Position numbers and translations under genes: made by a program
Assembly: GCA_014529385.2 (NCBI GenBank)
Contig: CM043957.1
Location: 71,259,003 to 71,323,002, forward strand
Length of the DNA stretch: 64,000 nucleotides
Origin: Adiantum capillus-veneris
Taxonomy: Eukaryota > Streptophyta > Polypodiopsida > Polypodiales > Pteridaceae
Direction of reading: 5' to 3'
The notes under the pieces: generated by a model
Databases searched by the model: none
What the model was told of the DNA's origin: nothing
The model's input: the letters and a program-made list of their open reading frames with translations, nothing else
Shown: positions 1 to 8,698 of the stretch, in pieces
Layout: each line of letters starts with the position of its first letter
Position numbering within the stretch: the first letter of the stretch is position 1

Positions 1-159
1 AAGGAATATTCCGGCCCCTGATTCTTGTCCATGAAAATTTTGGTTTCTGGTGAGTGATTTTCCTTCACGCACGATGGCTTCTCCTCATAATGGGGGCCTT
101 ACAAATGTGCGCTTTTACCACAGAAAATTACAAGGGTAAATCAGTCTCCATACTTAACA
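1..159 (-). repeat. Truncated Copia LTR end, Copia D family
   Basis: Positions 20-159 match 60400-60542 almost base for base and end in the same ACTTAACA terminus, so this is the end of an LTR of the Copia family at the other side of the window, in the same orientation. The part before position 20 differs from that LTR by an apparent deletion. The LTR terminus abuts Penelope-like coding sequence at 160, so this LTR inserted into the PLE. The rest of the element lies outside the window, so solo LTR versus full element is unknown. Confidence 0.85.
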
Positions 160-164
160 TCCTT

Positions 165-1540
165 AAGAAATGATCGTAACATCATTATCAAACCGGCAGA
201 TAAAAACTAGGACCAATTATCCTTTCTATGTCTTCGTACTATAATGAAGCTTTTTGTCACCTTATGAACCCCCTCACCTACTCCAAAATCTCCACAACTC
301 CTTTACCCTTTCTGCAATCCGTCCTTTCCTCCATTCTCACCAATTACCCTCTTCTTTCCTACAACGAAAGAGTTTCTATCCTCTCCTCCTCACTTGAAAA
401 CCCCAAGCCTTGCCCTTTCTTCCTTTTACCTGAAATCCACAAACCCATCCTTATAGGCCATCCCATCTGCTCATACAAAGGTTACATCTTGAAGAACTCC
501 TCTAAATGGCTCCATGCACAACTTTACCCAATTCTTCTGTCCAAATCACATCACCTTATATGTTCTCACTCTCTTGTTTTAGACTTAGCTTCTACTACTT
601 TCCCTCCCAACATTATCCTCTTCAAATTTGATGTTGAATCTCTTTACCCTAGTATCCCAATCCGCGAAGACCTCCTTGCCCTTAAAATTTCCATCCAAGG
701 TTTCTTCCCTTCCCCTAAGGTCAACTTCATCTTATCCTTAGCCTCTATTTTCCTCAACCACCATTATCTCTCTTTCAATGGAGAATTTTTGCACCGAATT
801 AAAGGCACCGCTATAAGGTCAAACTTTGCGGTTGTATATTTCTTTGCTTTTTAGAAGAAGGCATGAATCTCCTATCTTCCCCTTCCCTTCTCTACTTCAA
901 GAGATTTATAGATGATGCCTTTGGAATTTGGGATGGTCCTCGCTCTAGCTTAAGCAAACTCCTCCAAGAGTATGGACACCCTCTCCAAGAGCATATCAAA
1001 ACTTCCCTTTCAATCTCCTCTCAAGAATATTTTATCCTAGATATCCATGTTTTTAAGGGGCCCTCTTTTACCACTTATGGTATCCTTGATACCCATTGTC
1101 ACCAAAAATACCTAAACTCCTACAACTATATCCCTTGGCAATCTTGGCACCCTACTCACCAAAAGATTGCTTTTATTCTCTCAGAGCTTAGGAGGTACAT
1201 TATTAGGGAAAACTCTCTCTCAGGCTTTATCTCTATCCGTAACCTCTTCTATACTAGGCTTAGAGCAAAAGGATATCCCTCCCCCTGTTGAAAGCTTTCT
1301 TTCTCTAACTTTCCTACAATCAAAGACCCTCTCTCCTTCAAAAATTTTCCAATGACCTTCTCCTACCATCATCAAGATTCCTTTCTCACCTTTTATCCGC
1401 CATCTCAACTTATCTCGTTCCATTAACCAACCCCTCACTAGTCTACTTAAATCCAACACAGACCTTGCACATTTGCCTAGAACTTTGATATGTTGGATAA
1501 ATGCGCCCAGTCTTGGAACCCTTCTCTCTAAAACCCCTTC
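165..1540 (+). pseudogene. Penelope-like reverse transcriptase, frameshifted
   Basis: Around 166-207 the translation reads N-I-I-I-K-P-A-D-K-N, the start of PLE RT, followed by a stop and frameshift near 208. From 228 to about 835 come L-P-E-I-H-K-P, F-D-V-E-S-L-Y-P-S-I-P and I-K-G-T-A, matching PLE RT blocks. After a frameshift near 840 the catalytic box reads F-I-D-D (905-916) within a Y-F-K-R-F-I-D-D-A-F context, then K-Y-L-N-S-Y-N-Y-I-P, H-P-T-H and R-L-R-A-K-G-Y-P, all typical of the PLE thumb. A stop at 1289-1291 and another frame change precede further thumb-like residues up to about 1530. Both catalytic aspartates survive but the gene cannot be translated whole. The style is closer, from memory, to endonuclease-less PLEs of algae, fungi and lycophytes than to arthropod-type elements. 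Confidence 0.85.
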
Positions 1541-1859
1541 TTATTTTTTCGCAAAAAGCCCCGAACTCCCCCCCCCTCTCCCCCAAGGAATTCCACCCGT
1601 AATTGATAAAACCTTACCTTAGCTATCTTTGGCCTCATGTATATATGCAACCACTCTAAACTCCACCCCTTCCCTGTTCTAAGTCAAATTCCTTTGTTGA
1701 CTAGTCCCTTTCCTGTATTCCCTCCCTTTTTTGTAGTACCCACTTAAGATGAGCAATAACCTATCTTTAAGTTAGCCTCTCCCTCTTCAAATATGGTACC
1801 ACTATGGTTTTTTGAGCCACACCAAACCTCACTATTTATACCCCCTCCATATCCTCCTT

Positions 1860-1910
1860 TTTTTGCACCATTGATGAGCTAATGATAACGAAACGTGTTT
1901 GGTGTATAAA
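1860..1910 (+). ncRNA. Hammerhead ribozyme-like motif (type I) of the PLE
   Basis: The order is stem I strand CACCA (1866-1870), T in place of core C3 (1871), TGATGA (1872-1877), stem II GCTA/TAAC (1878-1881 and 1886-1889) around an ATGA loop with one C-A mismatch, core GAAA (1890-1893), a minimal stem III AC/GT (1893-1894 with 1897-1898), cleavage-site T (1899), then TGGTG (1900-1904) closing stem I. Stem I extends with a G-U pair, a U-A pair, a U-U mismatch and three more U-A pairs. Tiny stem III is a known trait of PLE hammerheads. The C3 to U change would weaken or abolish activity, so this is probably a decayed ribozyme. Confidence 0.65.
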
Positions 1911-2177
1911 TGTTTTTGCTCTACCACCCCACCCCCCACCTCCTTTGTCTCTATCCTCTCTTGCAAGACTTGCTTGCTATGATTTATTTTTATTACAAAT
2001 TTTTCTAGGTTTCCTAAATCCAAACTTTGAGGGTACCCAGAACCAGTTTCCAGAGACCAAAAAATCACAAACTCCTGACTTTCGAGAGACCTTACCGGGG
2101 ACAAAAAGGGATAAGTTACACTAAGCCAGAGAGGAATTCTTAGGGATTATCTTGAGGGTTTTGGGAGAGCCTTGACT

Positions 2178-4528
2178 ATGACAAATCATCCACCACCAGG
2201 GAATTCTACTCCACTTAGAGACATAAAAAACGCTCCAATGTCGACAACTAAGAAACTGGGAGAATACCTAGAGGAGAAGCATCCTCTGATCAACAAACCA
2301 AACGTGAGATTCATCAAAGCCAATTAATCCATGAGAGTGCTTACAGATTATGCTCATGAGGGCTTATATAGGTTCACAAATGGAGATCCATACATCTTCA
2401 CAAGTGTGTAGAACCCTATGCCAGCGAGTTGACTGCCCATAAGAACCTCTATGCCTTCACATATACAAATTCCAATAGAGTGCAAGTTTTGATGGTAGAT
2501 AAGTATGGACGTGAGTACAAATTTGCTAATCCCAATGACCTGGAGACATATGCATACAAGGGTACTCCGATCTCTACTTAATTCTAGCCAAATACAATGC
2601 CAAAGTACACATCAGAGATGATTCCACCAGGATTTTCTCAAAGACGAGAGAAGTGCACGAGAGACATCTTTCCAAGAGATCATGAATTGGTTAGCTTGGT
2701 TATTGAACCCCAACGATTAAGACCATATCAAGTGGCTCAATGTGTCAAAACAAAGTACGATGGGACAGGGGATCCATATGCTCATGTCTTTCTCTTCAAA
2801 CAAGTTTTGAGAGCTAAAAAGATTGCAGATTTCCATACTCAGTATGAGGGATTTGGATTGACATTAGAAGGAACAACTTTGACTTGGTTCCAAACACTAA
2901 CAGAGATGATTTCTCAAACATAGCACAAATCTTACAAGAATTCATGGAGGAGTTCTCGGAAAGGGGGATCAAACACAACACGTTGTCACACATCTACGCT
3001 TTCAAGCAAAAAGTGAACGAGAGAGTGAAGGAAGCTTTGCTTCGCTTCAAACGATATGTAGAGAGATGTCCTTCACGAGAGCTACCACAAGATGTCCTAC
3101 ATGAGAGCTACCACAAGATGAGAGAATATTAGTTCTCTTCATAGACGGCTTGAGGAACAAAAATCTAAAAAAGGACCGGCATTTAAAAGGATGCACGACA
3201 TTTCAACAAGTCACTAGAGAAGCTCTATATCTAGTTGACAATTGCAAGGCCTACAGAGAGGTGAGTGAAGATATAGATAACACAACTAGAAGTGCCTCTT
3301 CTTCAAAGAGCGAACCCACCACAAAGCAATATGTTCAAAATCCTACGATGCCGAGCTCTGATCAAGTGGACGAGGGGTTGATTAGAAGAATAAACCAAGG
3401 CCACAAACGAAACTTGAATGTACAACAGCTTCAATTGAGGAGATGTAATACTTGTGGAGGGGATCACCCCACTCTATGGTGTAGCACTCAACCAAAGACA
3501 CAATGTGTGCTAGGGCAACAAACACCTCTTTTGAATGATGGTAGAGTAGTATTCAACTACGCTCAACCAATGTATGTTCCACAATCCATGAGAAATAAGT
3601 ACTCCATGGATACGAATACGCTCATGTTCCAATCAGGAGTATGGTTCAAAGAGCATCCTCAAAAGGCAAGAAAAACCATTGGCTCGATCACTAGCTATGA
3701 AACAAGAAGACCCATGCTATGAGTGTGGAGGTGATCATTGGGGACAAAGTTGTCCAAAGAAGGGTCCACAAATATAAATATTTGTATTCTATGAATGTTG
3801 TGGGATAGACCATCTACGCCAACACTGTGCTAAAAATCTAGACTACAAAGGGAAAGAAACAATGAATGTTGTAGGCATTATGCCTTCTTCAAGCGGATCC
3901 GAGGTAGAATCCACAATTCTTGCAAAGGTGATGACGCAAGCTCAAGCTCAAGAAAACAAACCAATTGAGGAAGCCACATTGCCTATTCAAACAAAAATCA
4001 AGAACATTTTGGTGAGAGCAGGAAGAAGATCATGGAAAGCCAAACGAGACAAAATGAAAGCAAAGAGGCTGAAGGAGAAAACAGCTTTGGAAACTAAACT
4101 GCACCAAACCAAAGAACAACTTAGACGAGAGCAACAAAGCAATAAAAATTCAAGGGGAGCTAAAGAGTCAAAGAATAACTCGGGAGGTGCAATCTTGGCT
4201 GACAAAGTCTTTGAACCTTTGGATGCAATCTTGAAAACTTATGATGCTAGTTTAAAGACCAACCAAACCCAGGAAGATAGATGGCTAAAGTACCCTCACC
4301 CAAGGTATGAAAAAGAGAGGTTGAAAATGTGCAAAGAGCTCATCCAAAAGGCTCTTATGGAATCAGTTCCAAATGCTCCAAAAATGGAGGTGCTAATCCG
4401 CGAAAAATTTGAAGAATTGGAAAGGTGTGGTATTGAAAAAAAAGAGGAAGATCCAGGAGTTGAGGCACCTTTAGATACAAGGGAAGTAGCCAATACCTTG
4501 ACCGTTGAGCTCACTCGAGAATGGCCAT
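2178..4528 (+). pseudogene. Gypsy-type gag fragment with several zinc knuckles
   Basis: A gag-like reading starts at ATG 2178 and is broken by stops and frame changes. The segment 2597-3130 has the retrotransposon gag core (W-F-Q-T-L near 2890, then F-M-E-E-F-S-E-R and F-K-R-Y-V-E-R-C). Zinc knuckles of spacing C-x2-C-x3-H-x4-C occur at about 3447-3485 (C-N-T-C-G-G-D-H) and 3716-3760 (C-Y-E-C-G-G-D-H), with a third, damaged, near 3790-3830. The segment 3862-4528 is a lysine- and glutamate-rich, probably coiled-coil linker. No protease or RT follows: the homology stops where the palindromic array begins. The knuckle style matches the gag of the Gypsy element at 7.4-25.9 kb, so it is probably a truncated relative. 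Confidence 0.75.
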
Positions 4529-5268
4529 GAAAATATGTAGTGATAGAGAATAGGGTGCTTTTCCTACCTCTACAAAGTTTCATGGCCATCTGTTGCCATT
4601 TCATTGGTCATGCGCAACACAATCGCCATTTTTTTACCATTGGGCTTGTCGAGGGCTCAACGACAAAAAATTGGCCATTGTGACGCACCTGAATATCAAG
4701 ACCGATTGTGATGGCTATGAAACTTTGTAAGAGTGGGGAGGAGTTTGGTTTCTCTGCCCTTGCAAAGTTTCATGGCCATCGATTTCCATCTCGTTGGTCA
4801 TGCACAACACATTCGCCATTTTTTTGTTGTTGGGCTTGGTAAGCGCCCAACGGTAAAAATTTGGCAATTGAGCCGTCCCCTTGACCATCAAGTCGGCTTA
4901 TGATGGCCATGAAACTTTGCAAGGGTAGGGAGTAGGAGGATTTTCATGCCCCTCCAAAGCTTCATGGCCACCCTTTTACCATCTCATCGGTCATGTGTGG
5001 CACAATTTCCAATTTTTCGCCATTGGGCTCTCCTAGGGCCTGATGGTAAAAAATTGGCCATTGTGTCCGGCACGTGACCATCGAGATGGATTGTGATGGC
5101 TATGAAACTTTGTATGTGTGGGGAGGAAGGTGCTTTCTTGCCCTTGCAAAGTTTCATCGCCATCCATTTCCATCTCACTAGTCATACACGATACAATTGC
5201 CATTATTTTGCCGTTGGGCTCGCCAAGAACCCAACATTAAAAAATTGGCAATTGGGTCAATCAAGCTT
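4520..5268. repeat. Tandem array of ~190 bp palindromic repeats, four copies
   Basis: Units begin near 4520, 4710, 4902 and 5095, each with a GATGGCYATGAAACTTTG-like start. Each unit is two back-to-back foldbacks. The first has arms GGCCATGAAACTTTGCA and its complement around 30-40 bp. The second has arms around CCATCTC..GGTCATG and AATTTTTnGCCATTGGGC with their complements. Another monomer lies at 55570-55750. The array could be a satellite built from a MITE-like element. It sits between a truncated Gypsy gag and the Copia A leader and has no coding capacity. Confidence 0.85.
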
Positions 5269-5385
5269 GAGAGAGAGAGAGAGAGAAAAAAAACATTACG
5301 ATTTTCTTCAACATCGACATATCATCTTTTTGACTCCGGATATGGAGCCATTTTCTAGCTATTTTGGTAGTTTTTCCGATCGTTT

Positions 5386-5881
5386 CTGAGACTCAAATCA
5401 AAACATCCCTTTTTGAGAATGTGGCTAGTCCTACTTGTGTCTGCTTTAGCCTTTTGGAGGGTCGATAGCATGAGGTTTTCTTTGAGTTGGGGTATTCTCG
5501 AATGTTGAGATAACCTCGGTGATACAAGTAGCTAGAGTTCCCCCTTTGGTACCCTCGCCATAGGACATGTATCTGGACGATTTTTTTGTGCTTTTGATGT
5601 TGAGTTGGCAATCACATAGCAGTGGTTTTGAGATGTTGATTCCCAGTGATTCTTTTGAGCAGTTTATACATTTTTTAGTTAAGTTTTGACTCCTCCTACA
5701 AAGGAGACTCTGTTGGATTTTTCCTACTAGTCCGTTTTATGCATTTTTGGCACTTCTAGTTGTTCTTACATAGTGATTGTACTACATTTTGGTTTAGTCT
5801 TTTGCTCCTATTCTAGGGGAACTCTGCCAAAATTGTCCCAGGCAATTCACCATAAATTTTTTTGGCTACATTCTCTTAATC
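5386..5881 (+). other. Copia A leader (untranslated)
   Basis: No coding potential. Segment 5449-5545 is clearly related to the reverse complement of 31810-31925, the leader of Copia C; shared words include ATTCTCGAATGTTGAGAT and TCGGTGATACA. Preservation of a noncoding block in two elements whose coding regions differ more suggests a functional RNA or cis signal such as packaging or translation initiation; this is inference. Confidence 0.65.
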
Positions 5882-6690
5882 ATGGCTACAAGTAGTGCTT
5901 CCAAAAGAGAAGTGTACTACATGATGGCTCAAACTTTATCATTTGGCGGCAGCGTATGCGAGATGTTTTGATCAACAAAGGCTTGATAGCACCCTTGCAT
6001 GCAAGAAGAGAGAATGCGTACACAAATGAAGAGTGGGATGACTTGAATGAGAGTGCTATGGCGACCATTTGCTTTCACCTTGGTGAATTCATTTACTTTA
6101 CCATAATGGATAAGACCAATGCCAAAGATTTGTGGGATGCTCTATGTCAAGCTTGGCAACAACACCTTAAACAAGGTTTTCTTGATGAAGAAATTGATGC
6201 GCATGAACATGAAAGAAGGCAGTAATGTTAGTCCTTATTTGGACGAGTTCAACAACGTGTTTTCACAGCTTACTTCTCTCAATTTTGATGATGAAATGAA
6301 GGCTATTTTCTTGATATGTTCGCTACCATTGTCATGGGATATTTTCAACACAACCATAAGCAAATATGCACTCAATTGCAAGCTAGATTTTAGTAGTGTT
6401 GCTGGTGCATTTCTCACTGAGGATATTTTACATCAATCTCTTGATGCAAGTGTTCATGGTGATGCATATGTGGCTAGTGGAAATCGTGACAAGCAAAAGC
6501 AGCGTGGTCATAACCGCGGTCGTTCACAGGATCACAGGCAAGGTTGTAGCAAGAGTTGCGGCAAAGACATTTGGAATGTAGAGTGTTACTACTACCATAA
6601 AAAGGGACACTTGAAGAAATATTTCCGCACAATGAAGCATGATAAGGCAAGGAGAAAGCAAAGTCTGACAAACCTAAAAGTAGCATAAAG
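5882..6690 (+). pseudogene. Copia A gag
   Basis: Starts M-A-T-S-S-A-S-K-R-E at 5882, shifts frame near 5945, and continues with R-Q-R-M-R-D-V-L, a typical Copia gag block, then D-E-W-D-D-L-N-E-S-A. A second frameshift near 6190 leads to E-G-S-N-V-S-P-Y-L-D-E-F-N. The single zinc knuckle near 6585-6630 is broken: the second and last cysteines are tyrosine and phenylalanine (C-Y-Y-Y-H-K-K-G-H-L-K-K-Y-F). The product would be the nucleocapsid polyprotein. It cannot be made intact. Confidence 0.8.
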
Positions 6691-6699
6691 ATTGAAGAG

Positions 6700-7403
6700 C
6701 TTAATGTGGTTAAGTCTCCAACCATTGAAAAAGTTTCTAGAGTGGCAAATGATGTGTTGAATTTTACATCGGATTTGAGTCCTGATGCATTGCTAGCTCA
6801 TGATAAGTGGTATGAACAAAATTGGATTGTGGACTGAGGTGCTAGCTTTCATGTGACTCCTCACAAGGAGTGGTTTTCTACATACACTACCACACATGGC
6901 ATGGTGAAGCTAGGAAATTCTTATGAGTTTGATATATGCAGTGTGGGTAGTATCAAGTTTTCTATGCGTAATGGCACTGAGTTTATGCTGCTTAATGTCA
7001 AACATGTACCCAAATTGATAAAGAGTTTGATGTCAATTGGAGAGCTGGATGATTTGGGTTACACAACCATATTTGCTTATGGTTCTTGGATCATCAAGAA
7101 GAAAAATTTAGTCATGCTTAAAGGCCAGAAATCTGGCTCATTGTACTCACTTGATGTCTCTTTTATGAAAGAAAATTCTATTTGTGTGGCCGAGCTGCCG
7201 TCTACAAAGTTGTGGCATAGCCGGCTAGGACACATGGATCAAAAGGGAATGAAATTCTTGCAATGTTCTGGTTATATCCCTATGTTAGATTACTCTAACT
7301 TCTCTTATGTGAGCATTGTATTTATGGAAAACAGACTAGGTTGATGCCAGCACCTTTGGACGAGGAGTTAGGGAGTCCTCTAGATCTCATTCATAGTAGT
7401 CAC
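6700..7403 (+). pseudogene. Copia A protease and integrase N-terminus
   Basis: The protease motif W-I-V-D-S-G-A-S is present as W-I-V-D-stop-G-A-S (6822-6845), a single-base TCA to TGA change at the active-site serine codon. It continues K-E-W-F-S-T-Y, L-G-N, V-K-H-V-P-K and S-L-M-S-I-G, then the pre-integrase block L-W-H-S-R-L-G-H-M near 7210. A frameshift near 7300 is followed by remnants of the C-x2-C-x-Y-G-K-Q knuckle. The reading stops at 7403 where the Gypsy LTR begins and resumes at 25926. Confidence 0.8.
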
Positions 7404-7974
7404 GGTTAACCCTCATGGCTCACGGACACCCTATCACCTACTACGGACGTTGTATTATTTACTTGGTAGAGTCAGGTACCGGGCTTGTCGGTCCAATAGG
7501 AAAAGGGTAAGAGTGATCGCTGATGAGAGACGCACTCTAACTGGAACATTCAAGGGATTAGTTGGCTAAGCATGGGCGCCCAAGTGTGAATGGGGCGAGC
7601 TCATATAAAAGTCAACTAAACCTAAAATTCACTCATTCTCTCATTTGTGCAATTGAAGATTGCTCTTGCTCCATCTCCATCTTCTTCTTCTTCTCCTTGT
7701 GTGTGTGTATGCGTGAGAGAGACAGAGAGTGTGTGTGTGATCGAGCATTGGGGCGGCATGACGGCGGCGAGGCGGTTGAGCGCGGTGTAGCGGAGTCTCC
7801 CTCTTCTTCGCGGCAAGGAATCCTCCATGACAGGAAGCATAGAGCGATGAGTGACACACCAATGCCATCTTTGAGCTTACTAGTTTAGGCTTGTTGTGTG
7901 CTTGGAGCCATTTGTGGCTCGTACACAGTGTATCGGCAAGTTCCTTGCATTGACACGTGCGACATACGCGCACA
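7404..7974 (+). repeat. Gypsy 5' LTR
   Basis: Matches 25257-25925 along its length, starting GGTTAACCC (TGTTAACCC in the 3' copy) and ending in GCGCACA. The 3' copy has an extra ~22 bp duplication near 25300 and a much longer (TG)n tract. Confidence 0.93.
7602..7611 (+). promoter_or_regulatory. Gypsy LTR TATA box
   Basis: CATATAAAAG is conserved in both LTRs (the 3' copy is at about 25474), with transcript-like sequence downstream. It is the only TATA-like box in the LTR at a sensible place. Confidence 0.6.
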
Positions 7975-7978
7975 TTTT

Positions 7979-7996
7979 TGGTGCCGTTGCCGGGGA
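7979..7996 (+). other. Gypsy primer-binding site (tRNA-Asp-like)
   Basis: TGGTGCCGTTGCCGGGGA, four bases after the 5' LTR, matches the complement of a plant Asp-tRNA 3' end except T for C at position 4. This fixes the element's orientation. Confidence 0.8.
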
Positions 7997-8698
7997 ATGC
8001 CATACACTAAGCTTGAATGGCACTCTGTGCTTCTTTCGTGGTGCAATTTCAATTGTAGGAAGGGTAGGAAAGGAGGATGTGTGTGTTGAGAAGAAGGATT
8101 TTGTGTTGCTACTGTGTAATTTTTTGTTAATGGAGTTTTCAAAGGTACTGTGTTTTTTCTCTGTGTAAGGTGTTAGTATTAAGGTTGTTAGTTCTATGTA
8201 ATATAAAGTACAATAAGTAGGAAGTAGATCTGTGAGAGCTAATGAAGTGTGTTAGTGTGTAACAGTAGGTGTATTAGTTGTAAGTAGGTAGGTAGAGTGT
8301 GTGTGTGCTCATGTGCAGGCCGCGACGACCTTATCCTTTTTTTAAAATTTTAAAAAATAAAATTAAAGGTAGGACCGGGATCAAGAATATCTTTCAGACC
8401 CAAGCCCAAGCTCATGCTTAGGCTTAGGCATCTATCGCCCTTTAAAATTACGAATTTTAGCTTCACACGTAGCTAAAATTTGACTTTTTTGAGGACCAAC
8501 GGAGCTTCAGGTGACCGAACATTGTGTTGTAAAGCACACCGCGACCCTCTGAGTGATACGCTCATTTTGAGCTATCACACGCTTTAATCAAAAAAATCGA
8601 TCATTAAAACACATTAAAAAAACATTAAAAACGTAAAAAACACGAGTGAAAACGGACGTTTAAAAAAGTAAGCGGTTAACCTTCGAGGTTATCCGCTG
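7997..8698 (+). other. Gypsy leader, noncoding
   Basis: About 700 bp with no credible ORF. It holds two clear hairpins: AATTTTAGCT/AGCTAAAATT (8453-8462 with 8471-8480), and a longer one just before the gag start. AT-rich and GT-rich stretches fill the rest. Confidence 0.6.
8671..8697 (+). promoter_or_regulatory. Hairpin directly upstream of gag ATG
   Basis: Arms AGCGGTTAACCT (8671-8682) and AGGTTATCCGCT (8686-8697) pair with one mismatch around a TCG loop. The ATG of the first gag-region ORF lies at 8699, so the hairpin ends one base before it. A role in packaging or translation is inference. Confidence 0.55.

Larger units (their letters stand above)
160..1935 (+). mobile_element. Penelope-like retroelement, decayed, endonuclease not found
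   Basis: The stretch carries a recognisable Penelope-type reverse transcriptase, a thumb-like region, and about 330 bp later a hammerhead-like core, the usual order in PLEs. The 5' end is cut by the Copia LTR at 159. No GIY-YIG endonuclease or CCHH linker is seen, and the distance from the end of recognisable RT homology (~1540) to the ribozyme (~1860) is too short for a complete one. The 3' limit is approximate; nothing recognisable lies between 1936 and the next gag at 2178. Confidence 0.75.

Noticed and set aside
1541-1860. Possible GIY-YIG endonuclease after the PLE RT
   Set aside because: No G-I-Y or Y-I-G text or CCHH linker in any frame, and the space is too short.
4520-5268. CRISPR-like array
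   Set aside because: The repeats are ~190 bp, palindromic and without unique spacers, in plant DNA.
7520-7527. CTGATGAG, a hammerhead-like core, in the Gypsy LTR
   Set aside because: No GAAA core or pairing stems follow at the right distance.
7562-8168. Several overlapping ORFs in the Gypsy 5' LTR and leader
   Set aside because: They overlap on both strands inside an LTR, recur in the 3' LTR with frame breaks at the microsatellite, and match no family.
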